Source: Rhodococcus sp. 4CII
Lineage (GTDB): Bacteria > Actinomycetota > Actinomycetes > Mycobacteriales > Mycobacteriaceae
Direction: 5' to 3'
DNA length: 64,000 bases
NCBI RefSeq assembly: GCF_014256275.1
Contig: NZ_JACCFE010000001.1
Location: 62,001 to 126,000 of the forward strand
Of this stretch, positions 16,488-25,535 are shown piece after piece. Within the stretch, counting starts at the first letter, position 1. Each line of letters begins with the position of its first letter. Both the position numbers and the translations under genes were made by a program. The notes under the pieces were generated by a model that was not told where the DNA came from, made no database searches, and worked only from the letters and a program-made list of their open reading frames with translations.

Positions 16488-18419
16488 TCATCGGGCACCG
16501 GGCTCTGGGTAGAGGAATCTGCGGGTGACGAGATGTTTGGTGTCGGTGAGGGTTTCCTCGCTGATTCGTCCGGCGTCGTCGAGGGTGAGCAGTACGTTCA
16601 TTCCGGCGGCCGGGTAGCCGAGCGCCAGCCGCACGCCGCCCTGGTGCGGCAGCCGGGCGGCGATCGGGGCGGTGCCGTCGGCATACGGTTCCTGCGCCAG
16701 GAAGAAGTCGGCGGGCAGGTCGAGTCGCTGTGGCTCGGGCACTGGGCCGGTGGTGTCGCTGGTCACGGTTTCGTAGACCGTCAGGTCGCCCGCGGCGCGG
16801 GTGGCGGCGACGGCGCGGGCGAGGTCGTCGCCGCCGGGCTCGGTGGGCCAGGGCACGAGCAGGCTGACCGTGCCGCCCTGCCAGCCCTGTGCCGCGGCAC
16901 CGAGGGTGAGCAGGTTGTCCCCGCTCTGCCAGGTGGCCGGGGCGACGAAGCAGCCCGGTCCGCATCCGCGCAGGGCCAGTGCGCTGTCATCGCCTGCCGC
17001 GGTGTCGATCCGCCCGGTCAGGGTGAAGTCCTGGTCCGGTTCGGGGGCGTAGTAGTCGCCGCGTCGCGGGGTGGACAGGCGCACCACCAGTTGCCCGTCG
17101 CTGGCGGCGACGGAGATCCCGACCTGCCCGGCCAGCCCGCCCAGAGGCAGGACCGGACCCTGCGGTGCCGGGGGTCCCGGTTGCGGAGAGGTGCCGGCCG
17201 GGGTGGTGGAGACCAGAGTGGCGCTGACCGCCAGCACCGCGATCAACACGATGCTCTCGGCCCGAATCTTCGGCCGAACCACGGCTGTTCGCTCCGGGGC
17301 GTGCAGCGCCAGCCGCGCCGCGAGCGCCAACCCGGAGGCGGCGGCGACCAACACAAGCTTGACCACCAGCACCTGGCCGTAGGTGGTGGAAAACAGTGCG
17401 GCGAGCGGAATCAGCAGCAGGGCGGAGACGGTGCCGGTGGCGACCACGATCAGGAAGGTCCACACCGCCAGCCGGGTGTATCCCGCCAATACCCACCGCA
17501 CGGCGGCGCGCTCGCCCCACCAGGCAAGCACCGCTCGGACCGTGTGTAGCAGTGCGCCCACCCAGATCGCGGCGGCCGCCAGATGGATCGCGGTCAGCGC
17601 TCCACCCCACCCGGGCGACGCGACATTGGCATGCGAGCGCAGCCCCTCCGCGGCGACCACCAGCACCAACGGTGCCGCCGCCCACACCCGGCGACCGGCC
17701 GAGGCCAACACGGCCGCCAGCATCAATCCTGTGGCCTCGGTGAGCAATACCAGGCCCGGGCGTCCCTGCCACAGCACACTCACCGTGCCGGCGGATACGG
17801 CCAGGGCCGCGCCGAGCCCGAGGACACCGCCCAAACCCACGAGGGAAGCTGCAACTATCCACGACCGCACCACCGGAAGCGCCGGATTCTCTCGCCGGGC
17901 GGTGGCGGTGACGCGCTCGGCGACCAGGCCTCCGAGCGCGCCGGCGAGCCCGAGGAACAGCAGCCACCGCAGCGCGGCATCGGTCCAGGACGTCGACTGA
18001 CCGCCGGCCGCACTGCCGTCGCCGGTCAACGCGAGGCCGACGGCGAACCGGAAGTCCTGCTCGATGAGGTCCCCGTCGGCGCCGGTCACCTGCCAGCGCA
18101 CGGTGTAGGTGCCCGGCGCCAGGGTCGCGGCCGGGCGGGCGGTGAGCACACGCCCGTCTCGGGCGGTCTCGGCGCCACCCATCGGCACTGCGCGGCCGGT
18201 GCTGTCGCTCACCACGATCGCGGACGCCCCGGGGGTGACCGGTTCGTTGAACATCAACGTGATCGACTGCGGGGGAGCGGAGACCGCGGTGTCGGCTCTG
18301 GGATCGGTGAACAGCAGGGTGGGATGGGCGCCGGCCACCCCCGCCCCGGCGCCCGCGAGCGCGACCAAGGCCAGCAGCAGGACGAGGCCACGGATCAGCG
18401 GGCGGGCGGCGGTGGGCAT
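16488..18419 (-). CDS. CopC-CopD fusion copper protein, 643 aa
   Basis: A signal peptide ending AGAHP exposes the N-terminal His of a CopC beta-barrel (about 31-125). A CopD domain of about eight membrane helices (about 150-430) follows, then an exported beta domain with RGCGPGCFVAP to about 640. CopC/CopD proteins bind periplasmic-side copper and move it across the membrane. The second CopC histidine region reads DGDLIEQDF where DGH is usual, so the Cu(II) site may be altered. ATG 18419 lies 5 bp after the upstream lipoprotein gene. The mycobacterial-type C-terminal domain has no known function. Confidence 0.85.
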   Translation of the reverse strand: MPTAARPLIRGLVLLLALVALAGAGAGVAGAHPTLLFTDPRADTAVSAPPQSITLMFNEPVTPGASAIVVSDSTGRAVPMGGAETARDGRVLTARPAATLAPGTYTVRWQVTGADGDLIEQDFRFAVGLALTGDGSAAGGQSTSWTDAALRWLLFLGLAGALGGLVAERVTATARRENPALPVVRSWIVAASLVGLGGVLGLGAALAVSAGTVSVLWQGRPGLVLLTEATGLMLAAVLASAGRRVWAAAPLVLVVAAEGLRSHANVASPGWGGALTAIHLAAAAIWVGALLHTVRAVLAWWGERAAVRWVLAGYTRLAVWTFLIVVATGTVSALLLIPLAALFSTTYGQVLVVKLVLVAAASGLALAARLALHAPERTAVVRPKIRAESIVLIAVLAVSATLVSTTPAGTSPQPGPPAPQGPVLPLGGLAGQVGISVAASDGQLVVRLSTPRRGDYYAPEPDQDFTLTGRIDTAAGDDSALALRGCGPGCFVAPATWQSGDNLLTLGAAAQGWQGGTVSLLVPWPTEPGGDDLARAVAATRAAGDLTVYETVTSDTTGPVPEPQRLDLPADFFLAQEPYADGTAPIAARLPHQGGVRLALGYPAAGMNVLLTLDDAGRISEETLTDTKHLVTRRFLYPEPGAR

Positions 18420-18424
18420 GTCGG

Positions 18425-19246
18425 TCAGTTCAGGGTGTAGAGCGACCGGGAGGTGGCGGCGTAGGCGGTGTCGTAATTTGCTGCGGTCAGCGCGTCGACG
18501 GTGCCGACCAGGGAGCGTTTCTGCCAGTCCTGCCCGTCTCTGCTGCGCCAGGCATATCCGTCCCCGTCGACGCCCCACAGCGCATCGCCGGCGCCGGCGA
18601 TCATTACCAGGCGGGGGGCGTTCGGCACGGGCGAGAACGTGCGGGCGGCGGTGGTGCTGTGTTCCAGACCCGCCGGGGTCACCGCCCACACCCCGCTGGC
18701 GTTGATCGCCAGTGCGGCGGCGACCAGCCTCGCGCCCGGTGTCCAGGTGGTGCCGCCGTCGGTGGAGACGAGCAGCCCGTCGGTGCCGTCGAACCCGACG
18801 AGAAGGCGTCCGTCCGTGGTCAGGGCATGGAAATCGACCTGCCCCGCCAGGGATCGGTCCATCCAGCTCGTGCCGCCGTCGGTGCTGCTGCGCAGCCCCA
18901 GCGGGTTGGCCGCGAAACTGGACGCGCTGGGGTGTCCGGAGGCGAAGACGGTGTCGGTGTTCGGTACGCCGGTCAGCCCCATGAAGTCGTCGTCGGAGGC
19001 GCCGACGCGGGATGTCGCACCGGAGGTGTCGATGGTGAACAGGCCGGTGTGGGTGCCGGCGAGCACGGTGCCGTCGTCGCCGACGTGCAGTCCGTGCAGG
19101 TGGGACAGTTCGGAACGCAGCTCCACCACCGGGACGGCGGCGTCCGGTTTCGTGGTCTCGTCGGCCCCGGAGGAGCAGCCGGCGAGGACGAGCAGCGCAG
19201 CGATCCCGGTGGGAAATAGGGTGCGGGCGATCCGATTAGCAGGCAT
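18425..19246 (-). CDS. BNR-repeat (sialidase-like beta-propeller) lipoprotein, 273 aa
   Basis: Lipobox LAGC after a short signal. The body contains repeated Asp-box-like motifs (SSTDGGTSW, VSTDGGTTW, SRDGQDW) typical of BNR/F510_1955-type propellers, without sialidase catalytic residues that I can see. It probably anchors at the membrane as a binding scaffold. It sits between mmcO and copCD; such proteins are common in actinobacterial copper clusters, and HLHGLH near the N-terminus could bind metal. Confidence 0.75.
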   Translation of the reverse strand: MPANRIARTLFPTGIAALLVLAGCSSGADETTKPDAAVPVVELRSELSHLHGLHVGDDGTVLAGTHTGLFTIDTSGATSRVGASDDDFMGLTGVPNTDTVFASGHPSASSFAANPLGLRSSTDGGTSWMDRSLAGQVDFHALTTDGRLLVGFDGTDGLLVSTDGGTTWTPGARLVAAALAINASGVWAVTPAGLEHSTTAARTFSPVPNAPRLVMIAGAGDALWGVDGDGYAWRSRDGQDWQKRSLVGTVDALTAANYDTAYAATSRSLYTLN

Positions 19247-19341
19247 AGGGGTCTCGTTCTGTGCTCGGTGGGATGAGAGTGGGAGTTGGCCGCGGCAGAT
19301 GCCCCGTCCGTGCGCTCGGGCGGATGCTCTTGCGGCCGAGG

Positions 19342-20880
19342 CTATTCGGTGTAGGACAGGGTGGTCATCATCCCGGCCTCGCCGTGGTACAGGTTGTGGC
19401 AGTGCACCAGCCACTGGCCCGGGTTGTCCGCGTCGAGGTCCACCTCGACGGTCTGATTCGGCAGCACCAACGTGGTGTCCTTGCGGGGGCCGGCGCCCTG
19501 GTCGTCGACGACCTGGAAGGTGTGCCCGTGCAGGTGCATGGGGTGAAACATCGTGGTCTGGTTGACAAACCGCAAGCGCACCCGCTGGCCCTGGGCGATC
19601 TCGAGCGGGGTGTGCTGGTCGTAGGTGGCGCCGTTGATCGTCCACCGGTACCCGGACATGTCCATGCCCAGCATCAGCTCGTGCACCCGGTCCGGGGCCC
19701 GACGGTCGAGCCGGACCTCCTCGCGGGCGCGTAGCGCCAGGCCGGTGATCGGGGGTGCGTCGAGCTCGGGAGGCCGGATGGCCGGGTCGAGTCGTCCACC
19801 GGCTCCGGTGCGGATCACGGCGAAACCCTGGCCCTGCTTGCCCTCGGCGGAGGCGACGAGGGGGAAGACCCCGTCGCCGAGAGTGACGATCGCATCGAAG
19901 CGTTCGCCCATGCCGATCAGCAGCGAGGATCCGGTGACCGGCTGCACCGGATACCCGTCGCTGTGGGTGACGGTCAGTTGATGGCCCCCGACCGCGAGGC
20001 GGAACGGGGTGTCCGCCCCGGCGTTGATGATCCGCAATCGCACGCGTTGCCCGGGCCGGGCCCGCACCGAGAACGGGTCGGCGGCGAGGGTGCCGTTGAT
20101 GAGGTAGTAGGGGTAGTCCACGTCCCCGGTGTCGGCACCGAGCGGGTTGGCGGGATCGGTCGCGGCGCCCATGCCGGACATGCCCCCGTGGTCCATTCCC
20201 ATGCCGCTCATCGGCATCCCGTCCCGGCGCAGGATGTCCAGCTGCTGGTCGGGGGTGCGTCCGGCCACCCCATCGAGCCAGTCGTCGAGGACCAGGACGG
20301 CCTCAAGGTCGTAGTCGGCGCCCTCGGCGGGATCTTCGACGATGACCGGCGCGTACAGGCCCCGGTCCAATTGCATCCCGACATGGGGATGGAACCAGTG
20401 GGTCCCGGCGTCGGGGGCGAGGAATTCGTAGGTGAACGGGGTGTTCGGGGCGATGGCGGACTGGGTCAGTCCGGGTACCCCGTCCATGTCATTGCGCAGC
20501 GCGAGGCCGTGCCAGTGGATGGTGGACTCGGCCGGGAGTTCGTTGGTCAGCTCGGCGCGCAGCACATCCCCGCGGCGCAGGCGGATTTCCCGGCCGGGTA
20601 TCCGGTCGTTGTAGGCCCAGGTGTCGACCTGGACACCGCCCAGATCGATCCGGGTCGGACCGGCTTTCAACGACGCCGTGACCGTGTTCCCGGTCCCGAT
20701 GTTGGTTCGGCGGACCTGCTCCGCCGCCTTCACGGCAGTCGAGTCGGGGCCGACATACGTGGTCGCCGGTGCGGTGCCGCCGGTGCTGCACGCGGTCACC
20801 GTCGCGGCCGCCCCCAGACCGGCCAGCACCAGAAAGTTCCGGCGCGACAGGCGGGTGCCGCCGGGAAACTGCTCGATCAT
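19342..20880 (-). CDS. mmcO: Three-domain multicopper oxidase, MmcO-like, 512 aa
   Basis: ATG 20880 has a GAGGAG site and opens a twin-arginine signal (SRRNFLVLAGLGAAATVTAC). All copper sites are present: HWHGLALRNDMDGVPG, HWFHPHVGMQ, HPMHLHGHTFQV and WLVHCHNLYHGEAGMM, with Met as axial type-1 ligand. A Met/His/Gly insert (MSGMGMDHGGMSGMG, about residue 235) resembles the copper-binding region of CueO. It should oxidise Cu(I) to less toxic Cu(II) outside the membrane. A BlaI-type operator lies 63 bp upstream. Confidence 0.92.
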   Translation of the reverse strand: MIEQFPGGTRLSRRNFLVLAGLGAAATVTACSTGGTAPATTYVGPDSTAVKAAEQVRRTNIGTGNTVTASLKAGPTRIDLGGVQVDTWAYNDRIPGREIRLRRGDVLRAELTNELPAESTIHWHGLALRNDMDGVPGLTQSAIAPNTPFTYEFLAPDAGTHWFHPHVGMQLDRGLYAPVIVEDPAEGADYDLEAVLVLDDWLDGVAGRTPDQQLDILRRDGMPMSGMGMDHGGMSGMGAATDPANPLGADTGDVDYPYYLINGTLAADPFSVRARPGQRVRLRIINAGADTPFRLAVGGHQLTVTHSDGYPVQPVTGSSLLIGMGERFDAIVTLGDGVFPLVASAEGKQGQGFAVIRTGAGGRLDPAIRPPELDAPPITGLALRAREEVRLDRRAPDRVHELMLGMDMSGYRWTINGATYDQHTPLEIAQGQRVRLRFVNQTTMFHPMHLHGHTFQVVDDQGAGPRKDTTLVLPNQTVEVDLDADNPGQWLVHCHNLYHGEAGMMTTLSYTE

Positions 20881-20942
20881 CCGCAACTCCTCTTCCGGGC
20901 GCCGATCACGGCCCAAGGGGGTGCGCCCGAGAACCCCACCCG

Positions 20943-20965
20943 ATCTACGTAGTTACATAGTAGAT
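20943..20965 (-). promoter_or_regulatory. BlaI/CopY-type operator upstream of mmcO
   Basis: Read towards mmcO, this 23-bp element starts ATCTACTAT and ends CTACGTAGAT, with 6-bp inverted arms (ATCTAC/GTAGAT). It matches 18 of 23 positions of the element at 25462-25484, in the same orientation relative to the downstream gene. TACnnnnGTA dyads are typical of BlaI/CopY repressors. Confidence 0.6.
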
Positions 20966-21004
20966 GGGGTGGGGTGGGCACCTGACCAGCGCGTTGACCG
21001 GGAC

Positions 21005-22294
21005 CTAGCCGACGGCGGGTACCTCGTCGTCCTCGGACACCGCCTTCTCGGCAGGGGGTGGGGTGAGCCGGTCGGACCGGTCGAGCAGATACAGGGCGGT
21101 CACGCACACCGCCCCGACAACGGTCAACGCCACCCAGATCAGCGCCCCCAGATCCGCGTCGCGCAGGATCCCGAAGACGGCGCCGGTGCCCAGGTTGCCG
21201 AGCAGAATGCCGACCCCGACCACCGTGTTGTAGAAGCCGTAGTGGGTGGCGACCAGCTTGCCGCCGGACAGGGCGACGACGGTGTCCATCTCGAACGGAA
21301 ATACCGCGGCGGTGCCGACCGCCAACAGGGCCGCGGTGAGCACCAGGGCGCCGCCGGCGGCCCACCCTCCCAGCGCGGCCGGACTGGGCAGCGCGATCAG
21401 CGGCAGGAAGGCCGCCGCCATGATGGCCATGCCGACGACCAGGCTGCGTCCCGAACCCCACCGGCGGGAGAACCAGGAGGTGATCCGCAGCTGCCCGGCG
21501 ATCGCCACCACCCCGGACACCACGAACAGTGAGGTCACCAGGGCGGTATCGGACCGGTCGTCACCGACGACCACCGCCGCCTGCAGGGGCAGCGCCAGAT
21601 AGATCTGGAACGAGAGCACGTAGGACCCGATCATCGCCAGTGCGAACAGGACGAAGGGCCGGTTGGCGACCACCACCCGCCAATCCTCGAGCACCGACGT
21701 CTTGGCGCCGGCGGTGTCGGCCCGATGAGCGGGCAGCGCCCAGATCTGCACGAGCGTCAGCACGGCGAAGACCGCGGCCGCCGCCAGCGAGGTGACTCGG
21801 AAATCGAGGGTGGTCAGGGCGAGCCCGACCAGGGGGCCCAGCAAGATCCCGGCCTGATAGAAGACGTTGAAGGTGGCGAACGCCTCGACCCGCCTGGGCC
21901 CGGCGTCGGCGGCCAGATACGCCCGCACAGCCGGGTTGAACAGCGCCCCGGCGAACCCGGTGGCGACCGAGGCGAGCAGGATCGCCGGCAGCGATTCCAC
22001 GGCCGCGAGCAGGACGAACCCGGCGACCCGCAGCAGGCAGCCGGCGACGATGAGCGGCTTGTACCCGAGCCGGTCGGCGAGGGTGCCGCCCAGCAGGAAC
22101 ATCCCCTGCTGGGAGAAGTTCCGCATGCCCAGCACCAACCCGACCGCCCACGCCGCCAGTCCCAGGGGTCCGGCCAGGTACCCCGCCAGATACGGCATCA
22201 GCATGTAGAAGCCCACGTTGATGGAGAACTGGTTGACCATCAGCACCTGGCTGGGTCGGTCGAAGCTGCGGAACTGGATCAAAAGGTTCTTCAT
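21005..22294 (-). CDS. MFS transporter, 429 aa
   Basis: Twelve membrane segments with the MFS motif GTLADRLGYKPLIVAGC between helices 2 and 3. It overlaps the cysteine-synthase-like gene (ATGA at 22291-22294). This pairing matches the mycobacterial CysK2-Rv0849 transporter pair next to MmcO and LpqS in the copper-induced RicR regulon. The substrate is unknown; export of a thiol or a copper-binding product made by the adjacent enzyme is a reasonable inference. Confidence 0.85.
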   Translation of the reverse strand: MKNLLIQFRSFDRPSQVLMVNQFSINVGFYMLMPYLAGYLAGPLGLAAWAVGLVLGMRNFSQQGMFLLGGTLADRLGYKPLIVAGCLLRVAGFVLLAAVESLPAILLASVATGFAGALFNPAVRAYLAADAGPRRVEAFATFNVFYQAGILLGPLVGLALTTLDFRVTSLAAAAVFAVLTLVQIWALPAHRADTAGAKTSVLEDWRVVVANRPFVLFALAMIGSYVLSFQIYLALPLQAAVVVGDDRSDTALVTSLFVVSGVVAIAGQLRITSWFSRRWGSGRSLVVGMAIMAAAFLPLIALPSPAALGGWAAGGALVLTAALLAVGTAAVFPFEMDTVVALSGGKLVATHYGFYNTVVGVGILLGNLGTGAVFGILRDADLGALIWVALTVVGAVCVTALYLLDRSDRLTPPPAEKAVSEDDEVPAVG

Positions 22295-23403
22295 GAAACG
22301 CTCTCCGTGGGATCGACCACGGTGGCGCACCGGGTCCAGGATTTCACGACGTGGTCGGTCGGGTGGTCGATGGTGGCCGGATCGGTCGGCGGGGGTGCGT
22401 CGAGCAGGCCGTGCTCGGCGCAGTAGTCGTCGTTGTAGATGGTGTCGAAGTAACGCTGCGGGCTGTCGGGGAAGATCGCGGCGACGCGGGTCTCCGGGGC
22501 GCTGGTGCGGGCGATCCAACCGGCGGTCAGGGCGACGGCACCGACACTCCAGCCGCCGCTGGCATGGTGGGTGGCCGCCAGCGTGCGGCAGGACCAGACC
22601 GCCTCGTGTGGAGCCACCCAGTGCACCTCGTCGAAGGCGGGGTAGTCGATGTTGTCCGGGTAGATGCTCGAGCCCAGCCCGCGCATGAGCCGGGTACTGG
22701 CGGGTTGCCCGAAGATGGTCGATCCGATGGTGTCGACGCCGACCAGTTTCAGGTCGGGGCAGAACTGTCGCAGCACCCGGGCGACGCCGGCGGAATGTCC
22801 GCCGGTGCCCACCGAGCAGACCAGCGTGTCGACGCGGCCGAGCTGGGCGATCAGCTCGAGGGCGAGTGACTCGTACGCGTCGACGTTGTCCGGGTTGGTG
22901 TACTGATCCGGGCACCACGACCCCGGATGGGTGCCCAGGAGTTCGCGGACCTTCTCCCGCCGGGCCTGTTGCCAGCCGCCGGTGGGGTGCGGGGCGGTGA
23001 CCAGCTCGACGTGGGCACCATAGGCCGCGAGCATGTTGTGCACGATCGGTTCCAGGCCGGGGTCGGTGACGAGGGTGACGGGATGGTGGTGGGTGATCCC
23101 GGCCAACGCCAGACCCAGGCCGAGGGTTCCGCTGGTGGATTCGATGATCATCGCCCCGGGTGCGAGGTCGCCGCGCGCCTTGGCTTTCTCGACCATGTGC
23201 AGGGCGGGGCGGTCTTTCATCCCGCCGGGGTTGCTGCCTTCGAGTTTCGCCCAGAAACCCCGCCCGGCATCGGCGAAGGGTTCCCCGATCCACAGGACGG
23301 GGGTGTTGCCGACCATGGTGCTCGGCTGCGGGCAACGGTTGGCGGTGGTCAGCAGGTGCGCGGAGGACGGCGGAACGAGCGTGGAGGGAACAGCACTGTT
23401 CAT
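22291..23403 (-). CDS. cysK2: CysK2-like PLP-dependent cysteine-synthase family enzyme, 370 aa
   Basis: Fold-type II PLP enzyme: the PLP lysine region is KLEGSNPGGMKDRPALHMV, the phosphate loop is SVGTGGHSAGV, and ESTSGTLGLGLA is the substrate loop. In the mycobacterial copper locus the related CysK2 makes S-sulfocysteine from phosphoserine and thiosulfate. Here the enzyme sits between lpqS and the MFS gene as in that locus. The C-terminus has an additional His/Cys-containing tail. It may supply a thiol buffer during copper stress; the exact product is inference. Confidence 0.85.
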   Translation of the reverse strand: MNSAVPSTLVPPSSAHLLTTANRCPQPSTMVGNTPVLWIGEPFADAGRGFWAKLEGSNPGGMKDRPALHMVEKAKARGDLAPGAMIIESTSGTLGLGLALAGITHHHPVTLVTDPGLEPIVHNMLAAYGAHVELVTAPHPTGGWQQARREKVRELLGTHPGSWCPDQYTNPDNVDAYESLALELIAQLGRVDTLVCSVGTGGHSAGVARVLRQFCPDLKLVGVDTIGSTIFGQPASTRLMRGLGSSIYPDNIDYPAFDEVHWVAPHEAVWSCRTLAATHHASGGWSVGAVALTAGWIARTSAPETRVAAIFPDSPQRYFDTIYNDDYCAEHGLLDAPPPTDPATIDHPTDHVVKSWTRCATVVDPTESVS

Positions 23404-23509
23404 GACGAGTAATCCCTGTATGTGACTGCGACAGCGCAGTAAGTGAGTGATGGGCAGCACGAGCTGGGCCACGAGGACCAAAGTCCTCAGATGGCCTGCG
23501 GGCTGCCGA

Positions 23510-23932
23510 TCAGCACCTGTTGATACAGAGTTCGTTCAAGACGGTCCGGCCGTGCCGGATGGGAACGGGCAGATCCGGCGGGGCCCGCGGGATCAGCGGC
23601 GCCGACATCAGCACCAGCACCACGGCCAGGGCGATCGCGACGACCGCGGCGACGGTCAGCGGGCGGAGCGGATTGTCGGAGCGGGGCATGGCGACGACGC
23701 TGTGCGCCTCGTGCGACAGGTGGGTCGATCCATCGTCGATGTGCGCGTGCCCGGGCGCCGATTCCTCGGCCGGCATCGAGGTCGTGGAGGAGGAGACGTG
23801 TACGTCTTCGCCCTGGTGATCGTGTGCCAAAAAGATCCCGCACTGGGCGATCGTGTGGGCGAGCAGATAGAGGGCAGCGGCGACCGCAATAACCGTCCGT
23901 ATACGCGGGGGGCGTATCGCAAGGGCCGTCAC
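23510..23932 (-). CDS. lpqS: LpqS-like copper-locus membrane protein, 140 aa
   Basis: GTG 23932 starts one N-terminal hydrophobic segment with Cys at about residue 29, then a His-rich exported stretch (HDHQGEDVHV, HAHIDDGSTHLSHEAH), a second hydrophobic segment (about 92-110), and a conserved tail RTVLNELCINRC. Mycobacterial LpqS also ends in a short Cys-containing segment, and the neighbours (cysK2, MFS, mmcO) match its locus. His/Cys content suggests extracytoplasmic copper binding. The start is least certain; no clear ribosome site is seen. Confidence 0.65.
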   Translation of the reverse strand: MTALAIRPPRIRTVIAVAAALYLLAHTIAQCGIFLAHDHQGEDVHVSSSTTSMPAEESAPGHAHIDDGSTHLSHEAHSVVAMPRSDNPLRPLTVAAVVAIALAVVLVLMSAPLIPRAPPDLPVPIRHGRTVLNELCINRC

Positions 23933-24018
23933 AATTTCCCGACTGTAGCAGCGCTTACCTGGGCAGCGGTCCAGTTGGCCAGCGGCTACCAGGGCCCACC
24001 GGGGGTGATATCCGCTGG

Positions 24019-24981
24019 TCAAGAAGTCATCGGCAGGCACCACATGGTTCCGGTCACCTCGAGCGCGGCCAGGGCGAGCGGGGTGACGGTCACCGCGGCC
24101 ACCACGGCCGCCGTCAGCAGGCGCACCCGCACCTTCTCGGCCGGCCGCGGCGGGGATGCCAGTCGTCCGGCCCGGTCCAGCAGGGCGATGTTGCCGGCGC
24201 CGAGGGCGCCGTCGGGGACCTGGGCCGGAGCGCACAACGCGATCAGCCCCGAGAGCAGGGTACTCGAGCCATGTACGCGGGCCGCGGAGTCGTCCGCGCA
24301 CATCTCCAGCAGGCGGCCGACCTCCACCGCACCGGCGGTGAACAGGGTCATCCCGGGAAGCGAGGCGGCGAGCACACGCAGCACGGCCAGGATCTGTGCG
24401 TGGTGCCCGGCCAGATGGGCGCGTTCGTGGGCGAGGACTGCCTGGACCTGCCGGGCATCGAGGGCAGCGAGGGCGGCGGTGGTGATCACCACGGCGTGCG
24501 GTCGCCCGGCGGCGCAGTAGGCGGCGCGCTCGGCGTTGTCGATGACCACGGCGTCCACGCCGCGCACCCGGTGGCCGATGAGGCGGGCCCGGCGGGCGTG
24601 ACCGTGGGTGCGGATCCGCAGCCGCATCAGCCCGACGGCGAGTCGGCCGGTGATCCACACGGTGATCGACACCACTGCCGTGGCCGCCGCGACACCGGCC
24701 ACCTCGAATGCGGTGTCGGCGCCGCCGATGCTCGCCTGCAGGCGAGCAAGGCAGGCCCCGAGCAACGACCCGCCGGGACCAGTCCGATACCGCGGAATGT
24801 CGAGAACAAGCAGCAGTGCGGCCATCGACCACGAGAGCACCACGCTGGCGGTGGCCGCCGACCAGGCGATCACGCCCAGACACGGGGCGAGGCCGCCATG
24901 GGTGAGGCGCCGCAGCACCGGCGGGCCGAGGACGGCAACGAGCCCACTGAACAGCAGGAAACACGCCGCCGCGCTCATCAT
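24019..24981 (-). CDS. M56 family (BlaR1-like) membrane peptidase, 320 aa
   Basis: Several membrane helices surround a zinc-protease motif HERAHLAGHH (about residue 205) with a downstream EMCADDSA as third ligand region. This is the gluzincin domain of BlaR1/MecR1-type M56 proteases without a penicillin-sensor domain. It overlaps the blaI stop (ATGA). In such pairs the protease relieves repression by cleaving BlaI; here the probable signal is copper or envelope stress, judging from the genes around it. Confidence 0.88.
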   Translation of the reverse strand: MMSAAACFLLFSGLVAVLGPPVLRRLTHGGLAPCLGVIAWSAATASVVLSWSMAALLLVLDIPRYRTGPGGSLLGACLARLQASIGGADTAFEVAGVAAATAVVSITVWITGRLAVGLMRLRIRTHGHARRARLIGHRVRGVDAVVIDNAERAAYCAAGRPHAVVITTAALAALDARQVQAVLAHERAHLAGHHAQILAVLRVLAASLPGMTLFTAGAVEVGRLLEMCADDSAARVHGSSTLLSGLIALCAPAQVPDGALGAGNIALLDRAGRLASPPRPAEKVRVRLLTAAVVAAVTVTPLALAALEVTGTMWCLPMTS

Positions 24982-25358
24982 CGGGCGGCGTCCTCGTCCG
25001 TGGCCATCCGTTGCAAAGCCATCCGAAGGCCGACGGCCTCCTCCTCGCTCATCTGCTCGAAGAAGTGGGTCAAGACCACATCGGAGCGGCCGCCGGAGTG
25101 GAAGGCCTCCCGCATCAGCCGGGCGCTGTGCTCTTCCCGGGTCAGGGTGGGCCAGTACCGGAATGCCTTGCCGCTGCGCTCGCGCTCGAGCCATCCCTTG
25201 CGGTGCAGGTTGTCCATCGTCGACATCACGGTGGTGTAGGCGATCTCGCGGCCCCGGGCCATGTCGTCGAACACCTCACGAACCGTGGTCGATCCCTCTC
25301 GATCCCACAGCCGTTCCATCACTACCGCTTCGAGTTCTCCGAACCCGCGCACCCGCAT
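24978..25358 (-). CDS. blaI: BlaI/CopY-family repressor, 126 aa
   Basis: Winged-helix BlaI fold: GELEAVVMERLWDREGSTTV, then AYTTVMSTMDNLHRKGWL as recognition helix and wing, and the dimerisation tail SDVVLTHFFEQMSEEE. No CopY-type CxC metal site is present, so derepression probably depends on the adjacent M56 protease. Near-identical elements at 25462 (its own divergent region) and 20943 (mmcO) suggest a local regulon of blaI-M56, the Met/Cys peptide and mmcO. Confidence 0.88.
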   Translation of the reverse strand: MRVRGFGELEAVVMERLWDREGSTTVREVFDDMARGREIAYTTVMSTMDNLHRKGWLERERSGKAFRYWPTLTREEHSARLMREAFHSGGRSDVVLTHFFEQMSEEEAVGLRMALQRMATDEDAAR

Positions 25359-25461
25359 CGCGCCCTCCCACCGTCTTCGTCGTCCCAGCGTACGACGTCC
25401 CGGCTGGGTTCCCGCGCCTCCGTCGCGCGCCCACCTGCGGGGACATCACAGAACACCCCTT

Positions 25462-25484
25462 ATCTACTATCTACGTACGTAGTA
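25462..25484 (+). promoter_or_regulatory. BlaI-type operator between blaI and the Met/Cys-rich peptide
   Basis: Contains the perfect palindrome CTACGTACGTAG (25471-25482) preceded by ATCTACTAT. It lies 51 bp before the small peptide start and about 105 bp before blaI on the other strand, so one site could control both. Confidence 0.65.
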
Positions 25485-25535
25485 CGTATATTGATTTCGG
25501 AAACTGATGCGAATCGACGCAAAGGAGTGGAAACG

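Noticed and set aside
23473..23488. GAGGAC/GTCCTC hairpin between lpqS and cysK2 as terminator
   Set aside because: Six-base stem with no T run and genes in the same functional block; too weak to call.
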